42,417 bases of DNA from an uncultured Porphyromonadaceae bacterium (lineage in GTDB: Bacteria > Bacteroidota > Bacteroidia > Bacteroidales > Muribaculaceae), in NCBI GenBank assembly GCA_947177575.1, contig CAMWVA010000011.1:1-42417 (forward strand), given 5' to 3'. Below, one piece after another: positions 1-7,943 of this stretch. The notes under the pieces were generated by a model, which did no database searches, was not told the DNA's origin, and saw only the letters and a program-made list of their open reading frames with translations. The stretch's first letter is position 1; each line of letters opens with the position of its first letter. The translations under genes and the position numbers were made by a program.

Positions 1-42
1 CTGAAACCTTAATCTTAATATAATACTATGAAAAACACTCTG
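1..42 (-). ncRNA. Truncated 5' part of a candidate small RNA (family copy 1)
   Basis: Read on the minus strand, the first ~40 bases after a TATCTTTG -7 box match the start of the candidate sRNA at 2513-2635. Both contain GTGTTTTTCAT followed by GTATTA and, a few bases later, AAGGTT. The transcript would start near position 37 and leave the window, so its terminator cannot be seen. The homology is direct sequence evidence; the RNA identity is inferred from the promoter-plus-conserved-leader arrangement. Confidence 0.45.
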
Positions 43-50
43 CAAAGATA
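43..50 (-). promoter_or_regulatory. Bacteroidetes -7 box for the edge sRNA
   Basis: The minus strand reads TATCTTTG, a perfect TAnnTTTG match. A GTTG lies 20 nt upstream, where the -33 element (TTTG consensus) is expected. Transcription would run leftward out of the window. Confidence 0.55.
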
Positions 51-179
51 GCCTAATTTTTTCAGTCTATCAACATTCCAATCTATCCAATTTATATTTT
101 TAAATATTTTTAACACCTAAATACTTCTGTTTTCAGTCTCCTCAAAGATTTTTCTACTACGGATTAGAGCTATTTTAGT

Positions 180-187
180 TAATTTTG
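180..187 (+). promoter_or_regulatory. -7 box for the DUF2851-recO operon
   Basis: TAATTTTG matches the Bacteroidetes -7 consensus. A start near 194 gives a leader of about 27 nt before the ATG at 221. This argues against the upstream TTG at 185 as start codon, because it lies inside the box. No clear -33 TTTG is seen. Confidence 0.55.
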
Positions 188-220
188 CGCTGTATCATAA
201 CCCAAGCCCTATTATCTACT

Positions 221-1528
221 ATGGAGCGTCTGTACCATTATCTTTGGAAATACCGTATGTTTGGTAGTCGTCTGCGTCTTCCCGACGGACGACGTGTTGA
301 AGTCATTGACCCGGGAATACCGAACAACGGTGCCGGTCCTGACTTTTTTAATTCAAAGATACACATCGTAGGCGCTGAGGAATGGGCAGGGAATGTTGAG
401 ATTCATATCAAAGCGTCCGACTGGTTCCGTCATGGCCATGATAAAGATATGGCTTACGACTCAATAATACTTCATGTGGTAGCCTCAGCTGACTGTAAGG
501 TGACACGACGTGACGGATCTGTTATTCCACAGGTGGAAGTAATCTTACCTCCGGACCTTTATTCGACCTATTCACGTCTACATACCGAACTTGAAGCTGT
601 AAGGTGTGAACAAAGTCTGCATACACTGCCATCTTTAACTATAACTGACTGGCTTGAATCACTTGTTATCGAACGTGTACAGGCACGTGCTTCAAACGTA
701 ATGCGGATATTTGCTCTTACCGGTAACGACTGGCAACAAACATGTTTCGTCCTTCTGGCACGCGCAATGGGCTTCGGACTTAACGGCGATCCTTTCGAAC
801 TTATGGCCTTATCACTACCGCTACGTTTCATGGCACGCCATAGTGACAATCCAATGCAACTCGAAGCTTTACTGTTCGGACAGGCAGGTATGCTCGATAC
901 CTCAAAGCATATACTGGATGAACGCTACCAGTTGTTGTGTCGAGAGTATTACTTTTTAGCACGTAAATACGGCTTGAAACCTATCCGTAGTGATATGTGG
1001 AAGTACGCTCGCACACGTCCTCAGAATATGCCGCATCGTCGGCTCGCTATGCTTGCACGTGCCTGCGAGGGAGGCTTTTCTATGCTGCGCAAATTACTCG
1101 ACTGTAAAGGAGAGCCCGAACTTCTTATACCGTTATTCGATTGGACACTTGAAGGTTATTGGGCCACACATTACTCTTTCGATACCGAAGAGGCCGATGT
1201 ATCTGTACGATTATCAAAAACTTCTATATATCTGTTAATGATTAATGCCGTAGTACCGCTTTATTATGCTTACGGTATGCACATAGGAAATCCCGATATG
1301 GCGGAGTTGGCCATAAATCTGCTTGAGGCGCTACCTCCTGAACAGAATACTATTATACGTCGGTGGCAGGCTGCAGGTATACCTGTAAAATCAGCTGCTA
1401 CTTCACAGGCGCTCCTACAACTTCGACGAGAATACTGTGATCGTAGAGACTGTATGCGCTGTCGTTTCAGCCATCATTTACTCCGTTCAATAATAACCAA
1501 AAGCGATAAGGCTTCAATATACTCCTAA
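221..1528 (+). CDS. DUF2851 family protein
   Basis: A 435-residue protein of the DUF2851 family, a Bacteroidetes family of unknown biochemical role. The start MERLYHYLWKYRMFG and the following motif NNGAGPDFFNSKI are typical of the family, as is the Cys-rich C-terminus (YCDRRDCMRCRF, about residues 410-421), which could bind a metal. There is no signal peptide or membrane segment, so it is probably cytoplasmic. The reading frame opens upstream at a TTG (185), but that codon overlaps the -7 box, so ATG 221 is chosen. recO follows after 5 nt, which suggests co-transcription. The family assignment is firm; a function cannot be given. Confidence 0.85.
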   Translation: MERLYHYLWKYRMFGSRLRLPDGRRVEVIDPGIPNNGAGPDFFNSKIHIVGAEEWAGNVEIHIKASDWFRHGHDKDMAYDSIILHVVASADCKVTRRDGSVIPQVEVILPPDLYSTYSRLHTELEAVRCEQSLHTLPSLTITDWLESLVIERVQARASNVMRIFALTGNDWQQTCFVLLARAMGFGLNGDPFELMALSLPLRFMARHSDNPMQLEALLFGQAGMLDTSKHILDERYQLLCREYYFLARKYGLKPIRSDMWKYARTRPQNMPHRRLAMLARACEGGFSMLRKLLDCKGEPELLIPLFDWTLEGYWATHYSFDTEEADVSVRLSKTSIYLLMINAVVPLYYAYGMHIGNPDMAELAINLLEALPPEQNTIIRRWQAAGIPVKSAATSQALLQLRREYCDRRDCMRCRFSHHLLRSIITKSDKASIYS

Positions 1529-1533
1529 TCTCT

Positions 1534-2259
1534 ATGTTAGAAAAAATTCAAGGTATTGTTGTAGACATACGCCGTCATAATGACCGTCATAATGTAGTAA
1601 CTCTCTTCACCAGACAACATGGAAGAATTGCTTTTCTCTCCACTGCAGGCTCAACCCCGGCAGCACGACTTAAACAAGCAAGACTATATCCTTTAGCCAT
1701 AATCGAAACAGAAGTCAATTTCAAAAAAAATCGTGAATTACAGCAACTAAGGTCATTTCAACCAATACTCGTAGCCGACTCACTAAGGTTCAATCCTGTG
1801 AAAGCGACCGTAGTAATGTTTGTCAGCGAATTTCTAAATCATCTGTTACGTACCTCTCCTCCTGACCCTGCTATGTGGGATTATGTAGCTAATGCTATAA
1901 GCGTCTTTAATGCCTCTGAACGTGGAATAGGTAATTTTCACCTTACCTTACTCGTGACCCTTCTACCCTTCATGGGCATACAACCGGATCTTAACCAAGG
2001 TGAATCATCTGGATGGTTTGATATGCAAGGCGGAGTATTTACTGACTCACGCCCTCTGCACAACAACTTTATTCCACCTGAAGAGAGCATCTTCATACCG
2101 CTTATAAGCCGTATGAATTTCGCCAACTATACACATTTTCGCTTCAACGGAGCTCAACGACGTATGCTTCTAAGACGACTACTTGACTATTATGCTCTGC
2201 ATCTGCCAGGCATGAACAGTCTTAAATCACCTGATGTACTCGCAGATATATTTAGCTAA
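1534..2259 (+). CDS. recO: DNA repair protein RecO
   Basis: RecO (241 aa) works with RecF and RecR to load RecA onto SSB-coated single-stranded DNA in gap repair. The N-terminal OB-fold is seen in LEKIQGIVVDIRRHNDRHNVVTLFTR, followed by GRIAFLSTAG. The helical C-terminal domain (from about residue 80) carries FVSEFLNHLLR and the LLPFMGIQPDL segment. The four-Cys zinc motif of many RecO proteins is absent, as is common in Bacteroidetes. It sits 5 nt after the DUF2851 gene and is the last gene of that short operon; convergent minus-strand genes follow. Confidence 0.92.
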   Translation: MLEKIQGIVVDIRRHNDRHNVVTLFTRQHGRIAFLSTAGSTPAARLKQARLYPLAIIETEVNFKKNRELQQLRSFQPILVADSLRFNPVKATVVMFVSEFLNHLLRTSPPDPAMWDYVANAISVFNASERGIGNFHLTLLVTLLPFMGIQPDLNQGESSGWFDMQGGVFTDSRPLHNNFIPPEESIFIPLISRMNFANYTHFRFNGAQRRMLLRRLLDYYALHLPGMNSLKSPDVLADIFS

Positions 2260-2353
2260 AGAGCAAATAAGAGAAATAAAGACACTTCAGAAGGGAAAAA
2301 TACAAATTAGAAATTTGTTGCTTTATAAACTCTAAATAACCCTCGATATTAAA

Positions 2354-2389
2354 ATCTTTGTCTTTAATTAGGGAATTAAAGACAAAGAT
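2354..2389. terminator. Perfect 16-bp palindrome, probable terminator for the minus-strand operon
   Basis: Left arm ATCTTTGTCTTTAATT (2354-2369), loop AGGG, and an exact reverse-complement right arm (2374-2389). On the minus strand the hairpin is followed by TTTTAATA, so it may end transcription of the acyltransferase operon. It could also serve recO from the other side, although the + strand lacks a T-tract after it. The structure is certain; the function is inferred. Confidence 0.5.
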
Positions 2390-2512
2390 GGTTTACATTT
2401 GTCTGCCATAAGCAGCTCTATACACTATTTTACAAATATTTAATAAGCGTTAAAGTACACTAACACAGTTAATTTTTTTGCTGAAAAATTTTTTCCAGCC
2501 GATTTTATGTAT

Positions 2513-2520
2513 TAATTTTG
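2513..2520 (+). promoter_or_regulatory. -7 box of the candidate sRNA
   Basis: TAATTTTG, a perfect -7 consensus, followed by GCACTGTG. The predicted start is near 2527. No good -33 TTTG is found at the usual spacing. Confidence 0.5.
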
Positions 2521-2526
2521 CACTGT

Positions 2527-2635
2527 GTTTTTCATGGTATTAGATTTAAGGTTAGAGGATTAGTTGTCGCGAGACACCTAATCTTTTTTATTTATCCCGT
2601 CACTACTTTTAATTATGTGCTGACGGGATTTTTTT
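2527..2635 (+). ncRNA. Candidate small RNA with tandem terminator hairpins (family copy 2)
   Basis: Downstream of the -7 box at 2513 comes a leader homologous to the window-edge copy. Next is hairpin 1: GATTAGTTGTC (2558-2568), GCGA loop, GACACCTAATC (2573-2583), then six T. Hairpin 2 has arms ATCCCGTCA (2594-2602) and TGACGGGAT (2621-2629), then T to 2635. Transcripts of about 64 or 109 nt are predicted. No ORF of note is present. Families of paralogous sRNAs are known in Bacteroides; membership here is inferred. Its 3' half is antisense to the last codons of the acyltransferase gene. Confidence 0.5.
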
Positions 2636-3708
2636 GTGCGTCCTCCGGTAAGCAAAGATGTCACCGAAGGCAAACATTTAAGACAGATTGTATAAAGCAA
2701 AAGACTTATCCCAAGTAATAATATAAAGTCAGTAAAATAAACAGTAATTATACCTATATTACTATCTGTATTAATATGTCCGAGCAGAAACCTCATTACT
2801 GCCGAGCTGTACAATCCATGACAGGCGTAGACAAAGAATGCACTGTTTTCAAGCCATACATTCAGCTGGCCGCCCTGTTCCACATAATGTAATGCCACCG
2901 CTGTCATAGCCATAACTCCACTAAATTGACATAAAAAACCAAGTCCCCTGGCCCACCATTCAATATCAGAACTATATAATAGCAAAAACGAAAGTATAAG
3001 CCATATACATGTCAGTAACCAAGCATACCGTCCAAGAGGACTAATATCAATCCTTGTGATAGCTATAAAAGCTCCGACATAAAAATAATACCATCCGTCA
3101 ATATACATCATACCGCTACCCCACACCATCATCATCACAGTAGAAATGACAAATATCCACATTCTTCCAAGAGTCATATACCATATCACTGGGGCAAGAA
3201 AAATTGCGACTACAATAAGGTCACGTACAAACCACAGTACAAAATCGTATGGATAGGAAGTATGAGGAAGAGCCCAGAAGCCAGCTAAAACAGTCAATGG
3301 AGATATAGAGAAATCTGTATATTGTCCAAACCCGGCAGACTCACCTAAATACCTTTTAAATAGAAAAGCACATAATCCAAGTAAATTCCATAGAAGATAC
3401 GGTATCACCAGACTAACCGCACGACGTCGTGTCTTACTCCACCATAGACGCGGTGTCAGATAATCAATACCCCGGAAATACAGATAACCGGCGAGAATGA
3501 AGAATAAAGGGACACACGACCGTGCCATCACACCGCTTAACAGTCCTATAACTTTATAAGACCATATATCAAACCCTCGCCCGGTACCGTCGGCACCAAG
3601 CGAGGGTAAAAGATTACAATGTATAAGTATCACGCCTATGATAAGAGGAAAACGCAATGCTGATATAGCACGGCCCACTATGTCTTGACGTGATAAAACC
3701 TCAGTCAT
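2578..3708 (-). CDS. Acyltransferase 3 family integral membrane protein
   Basis: A 376-residue polytopic protein of the acyltransferase-3 family, which O-acylates (often O-acetylates) sugars on surface polysaccharides. Early features are [17 protein letters not shown] (about residues 19-35; the His is the probable catalytic residue) and [17 protein letters not shown]. About ten hydrophobic helices run to residue 350. The start overlaps the queA stop by 4 nt (ATGA), which suggests translational coupling and that it is the last gene of the ftsX operon. The final ~18 codons are antisense to the two sRNA terminator hairpins, and this C-terminal tail is hydrophilic and Lys-rich. The acceptor substrate cannot be told from sequence. 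Confidence 0.8.
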   Translation of the reverse strand: MTEVLSRQDIVGRAISALRFPLIIGVILIHCNLLPSLGADGTGRGFDIWSYKVIGLLSGVMARSCVPLFFILAGYLYFRGIDYLTPRLWWSKTRRRAVSLVIPYLLWNLLGLCAFLFKRYLGESAGFGQYTDFSISPLTVLAGFWALPHTSYPYDFVLWFVRDLIVVAIFLAPVIWYMTLGRMWIFVISTVMMMVWGSGMMYIDGWYYFYVGAFIAITRIDISPLGRYAWLLTCIWLILSFLLLYSSDIEWWARGLGFLCQFSGVMAMTAVALHYVEQGGQLNVWLENSAFFVYACHGLYSSAVMRFLLGHINTDSNIGIITVYFTDFILLLGISLLLYTICLKCLPSVTSLLTGGRTKKSRQHIIKSSDGINKKD

Positions 3709-4757
3709 CGAAGCACCAGCATGGCGTCACCATAGGCGCCGAAATTATAACGTTCCTTCACAGCCACGTCGTATGCCTCCATGATAAGTTTATAACCACC
3801 GAAGGCAGCTACCATCATAAGCATAGTGCTGAGAGGCATGTGAAAATTAGATATAAGAGAATTACATACTGTAAAGTCGTAGGGAGGAAAGATAAACTTG
3901 TTGGTCCAGCCGGAATAAGTCATAAGATGACCGTTCATACACACTGAGCTGGCCACAGCCCTCAGAACAGATGTACCGACAGCACATACGCTTGAATTAC
4001 GATCTTTGGCAGCATTAACCATATCCACAAGGTCGCTGTCAACTATCATCTCTTCACTATCCATACGATGCTTGGTAAGATCCTCCACATCAATATCCTT
4101 AAAATTGCCTCTTCCACTGTGTAGAGTCAGGAATCCACGCTCCACACCTTTGATTTCAAGACGCTTCAGAAGTTCGCGACTGAAATGCATTCCGGCAGCC
4201 GGCGCCATAACAGCACCTTCTTTACTGGCAAAAATACACTGATAACGTTCAGCATCTTCAGGCTCAGCCGGTCGGGTAATATAATCAGGCAGCGGTGTCT
4301 CGCCCATAGCATACAGAGCTGCTTTGAATTCATCATGCGGACCATCATATAGGAAGCGGAGTGTACGACCACGCGAAGTAGTGTTGTCTATAACCTCGGC
4401 TACCATTGATTCATCAGCACCGAAATACAGCTTGTTACCTATACGTATCTTACGTGCCGGTTCTACAAGCACGTCCCAGAACTTATTCTCAACGTTTAGC
4501 TCACGCAGCAGAAACACCTCGATACATGCCCCTGTCTTCTCTTTATTGCCATAGAGACGGGCAGGAAAGACTTTGGTGTCATTGAAGATCATCACATCTC
4601 CCTCTTCAAAATAGTTTATTACTTCTTTGAAAATATGGTGAGTTATTTCACCTGTACGGGAGTTGACTACCATCAGACGACATTCATCGCGGTTTTCCGA
4701 CGGATATTGTGCAATAAGGTCGGCTGGAAGCTTAAACTTGAACTGTGATAATTTCAT
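3705..4757 (-). CDS. queA: tRNA preQ1(34) S-adenosylmethionine ribosyltransferase-isomerase QueA
   Basis: QueA (350 aa) transfers and isomerises the ribosyl part of SAM onto preQ1 at the wobble position of tRNA, giving epoxyqueuosine. The N-terminus [21 protein letters not shown] and the following [10 protein letters not shown] are diagnostic. Further hallmarks are [13 protein letters not shown] (about residues 56-68), [17 protein letters not shown] and [21 protein letters not shown] near the C-terminus. Length is normal for the family. truB lies 90 nt upstream on the same strand, with no -7 box seen between them, so they are probably one transcript. Confidence 0.95.
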   Translation of the reverse strand: MKLSQFKFKLPADLIAQYPSENRDECRLMVVNSRTGEITHHIFKEVINYFEEGDVMIFNDTKVFPARLYGNKEKTGACIEVFLLRELNVENKFWDVLVEPARKIRIGNKLYFGADESMVAEVIDNTTSRGRTLRFLYDGPHDEFKAALYAMGETPLPDYITRPAEPEDAERYQCIFASKEGAVMAPAAGMHFSRELLKRLEIKGVERGFLTLHSGRGNFKDIDVEDLTKHRMDSEEMIVDSDLVDMVNAAKDRNSSVCAVGTSVLRAVASSVCMNGHLMTYSGWTNKFIFPPYDFTVCNSLISNFHMPLSTMLMMVAAFGGYKLIMEAYDVAVKERYNFGAYGDAMLVLR

Positions 4758-4847
4758 ATAGTTTCGGTCAGATTGTTTGACTGAATTGTTACGCCATGTC
4801 CTTGGTAGTGATTAATACCGGTACAAGGCGGTTTAGGGTTATTTATT

Positions 4848-5585
4848 TCATTTTATATCGGCCGGCGACTCCGGAAGCCGATAATCATCAGGGAAAGTCA
4901 CAGGACCGTTCATTATGTGGTCTACGGCCTGATCTACTGTCAGACAGTCAGTCACCTTAATATTACCAACACGGGTACGCCGTAATTCTACCAGATGCGC
5001 TCCACAACCTAAAGCCTCACCGAGGTCACGAGCCAAAGCACGTATATAGGTCCCTTTGCTGCATACGACACGTACAGTAATATATGGAGGTTCAAAGGCT
5101 ATGAGTTCCAATTCGGATATTTCAAGCGCCTTAGGCTTCAATTCCACTTCACGTCCTTTACGAGCCAGATTATAAGCCCGCTTTCCATCTACTTTAACTG
5201 CTGAAAACACAGGAGGCACCTGCATAATACGGCCTCTGAAAGAAGGTAGCACCCGTTCTACATCGAGAACGGTTATATGTTCCCACGGACGCTCATTGTC
5301 TATTTTTGTCTCAAGGTCAAAACTCGGTGTAGTAGCACCAATACGCACACGAGCCACGTATTCCTTATCATCATTCTGAAACATCTCAATAGAACGTGTG
5401 GCGCGCCCTGTGCATACTATCAGCACACCTGTAGCCAGAGGGTCAAGCGTACCTGCATGGCCTACCTTGAATCGTCGCAGACGAAGACGACGCTGTATAG
5501 CACCTCGTACCCGTTTGACAGCATCGAACGAAGTCCAGCCTAAAGGCTTATCGATGCCTATTATTTCTCCGCTTATAAAGTCCAA
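4848..5585 (-). CDS. truB: tRNA pseudouridine(55) synthase TruB
   Basis: TruB (245 aa) makes pseudouridine-55 in the T-loop of tRNAs. The catalytic motif GHAGTLDPLATG is at residues 42-53, with the nucleophilic Asp at 48. PPVFSAVKVDGKRAY and CSKGTYIRALARDLGEALG are the other family blocks. The gene starts with TTG at 5585: no in-frame ATG exists upstream in the gap, and the N-terminus DFISGEIIGIDKPLGWTSFD aligns with the family from this point. It belongs to the ftsX-DUF3098-uppP-truB-queA arrangement commonly seen in Bacteroidetes. Confidence 0.95.
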   Translation of the reverse strand: MDFISGEIIGIDKPLGWTSFDAVKRVRGAIQRRLRLRRFKVGHAGTLDPLATGVLIVCTGRATRSIEMFQNDDKEYVARVRIGATTPSFDLETKIDNERPWEHITVLDVERVLPSFRGRIMQVPPVFSAVKVDGKRAYNLARKGREVELKPKALEISELELIAFEPPYITVRVVCSKGTYIRALARDLGEALGCGAHLVELRRTRVGNIKVTDCLTVDQAVDHIMNGPVTFPDDYRLPESPADIK

Positions 5586-5648
5586 TGTTATTGAAACTGT
5601 TAAGTGAGTTATAACACTCCTGTAAGAGCGTATTAATTTTATATCACA

Positions 5649-6488
5649 TTAATGCCACAACAGGCATAACAGAGCCGCTGCCACACAATAGACCGCAAAC
5701 CATATAAGCTTGCCTTTCTTTACCAGATTAATCATCCATTTACAAGCACAGCAGCCTACTATGAATGAGGCAAAGAAACCTATGGCCATCGGACCTGCAC
5801 CGACACTGACAGCATCTTCAGAAGCCGGACTTGCCAGCATGTCCTTAAGATCAAGAAGAGCTTCTCCCAATATAGGAATTATAACCATCAGAAAAGAAAA
5901 CTGAGCTACCTGATCGCGTTTGTCTCCGATGATTATACCTGTAGCTATGGTAGTACCAGACCGACTCAGACCCGGCAATACAGCTAATGCCTGCGAACAT
6001 CCTATTATAAAGGCATCAAGCCATGTTATATCACGGCCACGTGTAGCCGGCACCATACCTGTGCTGTTACGGGCCTCACGCATACCGGTATAATGTGCGA
6101 AAGCTAACAGACAGGCTGTTATCAACAGACATACGCCTACCAGACGAAGGCCGTTGCCGAAGAAATCCTCCACATATTCTTTGAAACATACACCTACTAT
6201 ACCTATAGGTATACAAGATAACAGCAGTTTACAGACATAATAGAAGTCTGCGTCACGTCTGAAAGTGAAAAAACTGCGGCAAAGTCTGGCGAACATAGGC
6301 CACAGAACGAATATAGTGGAAAGTACCGTAGCAGCATGAAGGAGTATATCAAACTCAAGTACCTTATCCGAGGGGAGATTCACACCGAGTATCTGGCGGA
6401 AAATTTCAAGATGTCCGCTTGAGCTTATGGGGAGATACTCTGAGAGGCCCTGTACTATGCCCAGTATCAGGGCGTCAATCCATTCCAT
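5649..6488 (-). CDS. uppP: Undecaprenyl-diphosphatase UppP (BacA)
   Basis: UppP (279 aa) removes a phosphate from undecaprenyl pyrophosphate at the cytoplasmic membrane and so recycles the lipid carrier for peptidoglycan and O-antigen synthesis. The signature GIVQGLSEYLPISSSGH is at residues 10-26, and LPGLSRSGTT at 171-180; these form the active site. Around seven or eight membrane helices are visible. It lies 3 nt after the DUF3098 gene. Such enzymes can confer bacitracin tolerance when abundant (family knowledge). Confidence 0.95.
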   Translation of the reverse strand: MEWIDALILGIVQGLSEYLPISSSGHLEIFRQILGVNLPSDKVLEFDILLHAATVLSTIFVLWPMFARLCRSFFTFRRDADFYYVCKLLLSCIPIGIVGVCFKEYVEDFFGNGLRLVGVCLLITACLLAFAHYTGMREARNSTGMVPATRGRDITWLDAFIIGCSQALAVLPGLSRSGTTIATGIIIGDKRDQVAQFSFLMVIIPILGEALLDLKDMLASPASEDAVSVGAGPMAIGFFASFIVGCCACKWMINLVKKGKLIWFAVYCVAAALLCLLWH

Positions 6489-6491
6489 TTG

Positions 6492-6806
6492 TTACTGTTT
6501 GTTAATGTTATCTTTAAATGATTCTTCTTTACGTAAACGCTTAGGCTGCCATACTATTGCAAAAGCCATAAGCAGAAAACCTAAGAATGCTATTGTCGGT
6601 CCTACAACTATTCGACGTGTACTGAAAATATCAGGATTGTAGCCCCCTTCTACACTACTGCCTCCACCACTCATAAGAGCGAAACCCAGAATTATAAGTA
6701 GCAGACATAAGGCCATAAGAAGAAAGTTGGTCTTAGTGAAAGGTTTCTCACGCTCGCTCACATGCTGTAACGGAGCTGGTTCGTTGGTTGGTGTAGTATA
6801 TGACAT
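6492..6806 (-). CDS. DUF3098 family small membrane protein
   Basis: A 104-residue protein with a hydrophilic N-terminus and two transmembrane helices (about residues 27-45 and 68-87). The KTNFLLMA...LGFALMSGG start and the FLGFLLMAFAIVW second helix fit DUF3098. The family is found in Bacteroidetes between ftsX and uppP, as here, so a part in cell-envelope assembly or division is plausible from context only. There is no known catalytic motif. Confidence 0.8.
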   Translation of the reverse strand: MSYTTPTNEPAPLQHVSEREKPFTKTNFLLMALCLLLIILGFALMSGGGSSVEGGYNPDIFSTRRIVVGPTIAFLGFLLMAFAIVWQPKRLRKEESFKDNINKQ

Positions 6807-6843
6807 GTTTGTTTATTATATTGAGTGTGTCCGTTGGAACTCT

Positions 6844-7719
6844 TCATCTGAACAGCTGATCGTAATCCTTATGCAGATAACGTGAAGTAGCGATACCTGC
6901 CGACAGTCCACAAAGCAGCGCACCTAATACTACAAGACCTCCGCCTACGATACCAAAAGGTACCCAACCTATCAGAGTTGAGAGATTGATAGCGGTAGAA
7001 GCCGATAGTACCATACCTAAAGCAAGCAGACCGGTAGCTATACACCCAGCTAATATACCGGAGAACAGATTATTACGTATATAAGGCCACCGTATAAATC
7101 CATTAGTGGCACCTACCAGCTGCATAGTATGTATGGTGAAACGACGCGCATAGACAGCCAAATGTACAGTATTATTAATGAGTACAAAAGAAATTACTAT
7201 TAAGACTATAGCTATGGCAGCCAGAACCCATGTAGCCCGTTCTATATTATGATTCATACGCACCACCATCTCTGAATCAGGTACAGCTACACTTTCTACC
7301 TGAGGAAGTGTTTCAAGTTGTTTAGCTATGGCGGCTATTGAGTCGGGAGACGTATATTCAGCTCGCAGACGGAATACAACTTCCGGACTAAGGGGGTTGA
7401 CACCGAACAGGGCCTGCAAATCCTCACCTGTTTCAGCTGTCCAGGCATCAAGAGCTTCCTGACGAGTAATCAAATGCGTTTCAAGAGCATACGCTTCTGA
7501 TGAGATATAGCTACATACAGCTGCGGCGCGGTCATCAGACACACTGTCAGCCATGACCACGCTTATTTCAATTTTTTCCTTAAGTCTCTGGGTCTCAACG
7601 GCAGCTCCAATCGATGTCAAGGCTATTACACCGATTATCAGGAGCACCAATGTCACACTCACTATTGTGGTGAGATGGGCGGCCCAATAAGATATTTTTA
7701 CCTCTTTTTTTCCTTTCAT
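6844..7719 (-). CDS. ftsX: Cell division protein FtsX (permease-like)
   Basis: FtsX (291 aa) is the membrane partner of the ATPase FtsE and links divisome state to peptidoglycan hydrolases. It shows a short cytoplasmic N-terminus, a first helix (about residues 16-36), a periplasmic domain (about 40-165) with the PQVESVAVPDSEMVVRM segment, and three more helices, matching the FtsX topology. FLINNTVHLAVYARRFTIHTMQLVGAT is the characteristic intracellular loop after helix 2. ftsE is not adjacent, which is usual in Bacteroidetes. It is the first gene of the minus-strand operon, about 130 nt downstream of the -7 box at 7857. Confidence 0.93.
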   Translation of the reverse strand: MKGKKEVKISYWAAHLTTIVSVTLVLLIIGVIALTSIGAAVETQRLKEKIEISVVMADSVSDDRAAAVCSYISSEAYALETHLITRQEALDAWTAETGEDLQALFGVNPLSPEVVFRLRAEYTSPDSIAAIAKQLETLPQVESVAVPDSEMVVRMNHNIERATWVLAAIAIVLIVISFVLINNTVHLAVYARRFTIHTMQLVGATNGFIRWPYIRNNLFSGILAGCIATGLLALGMVLSASTAINLSTLIGWVPFGIVGGGLVVLGALLCGLSAGIATSRYLHKDYDQLFR

Positions 7720-7856
7720 CTTATGATGAGGCGGTTACGCCTTGGAGCGACTCGCGCACCGTGACGGAGTTTGTTTGGCGGCAGATAGATGGAGGCACAA
7801 TGTTTTTCAGACACTGAACTTAGTGACTATAAAGCACCACTGTTATCTGTCGGGTG

Positions 7857-7864
7857 CAAAGATA
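7857..7864 (-). promoter_or_regulatory. Promoter of the ftsX operon
   Basis: The minus strand reads TATCTTTG with CTTG exactly 20 nt upstream, a good -33/-7 pair. The start is expected near 7850, leaving a leader of about 130 nt before ftsX. Confidence 0.65.
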
Positions 7865-7931
7865 ATAAAACCATTATTTCATGTCAAGCTTTTTTAACCT
7901 TTTTTAAGTCATATAGCCCGTCTTTATTGAT

Positions 7932-7939
7932 TAATTTTG
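7932..7939 (+). promoter_or_regulatory. -7 box of mtaB, giving a nearly leaderless mRNA
   Basis: TAATTTTG ends only 4 nt before the mtaB ATG at 7944. Because transcription usually begins a few bases after this element, the mRNA would have no leader or one of only a few nucleotides. There is no good -33 TTTG at the expected spacing. Confidence 0.5.
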
Positions 7940-7943
7940 CGCT

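Larger units (their letters stand above)
2260..2577. other. Intergenic region between recO and the acyltransferase gene
   Basis: This 318-bp gap between convergent genes holds a 16-bp perfect palindrome (2354-2389), then an AT-rich stretch, then a + strand -7 box at 2513 that starts a candidate sRNA. A weaker 7-bp hairpin with arms ACAAATT/AATTTGT lies near 2307. I see no credible coding sequence here. Confidence 0.6.

Noticed and set aside
185..220. TTG start giving 12 more residues on the DUF2851 protein
   Set aside because: The TTG lies inside the -7 promoter box, so it cannot be in the transcript.
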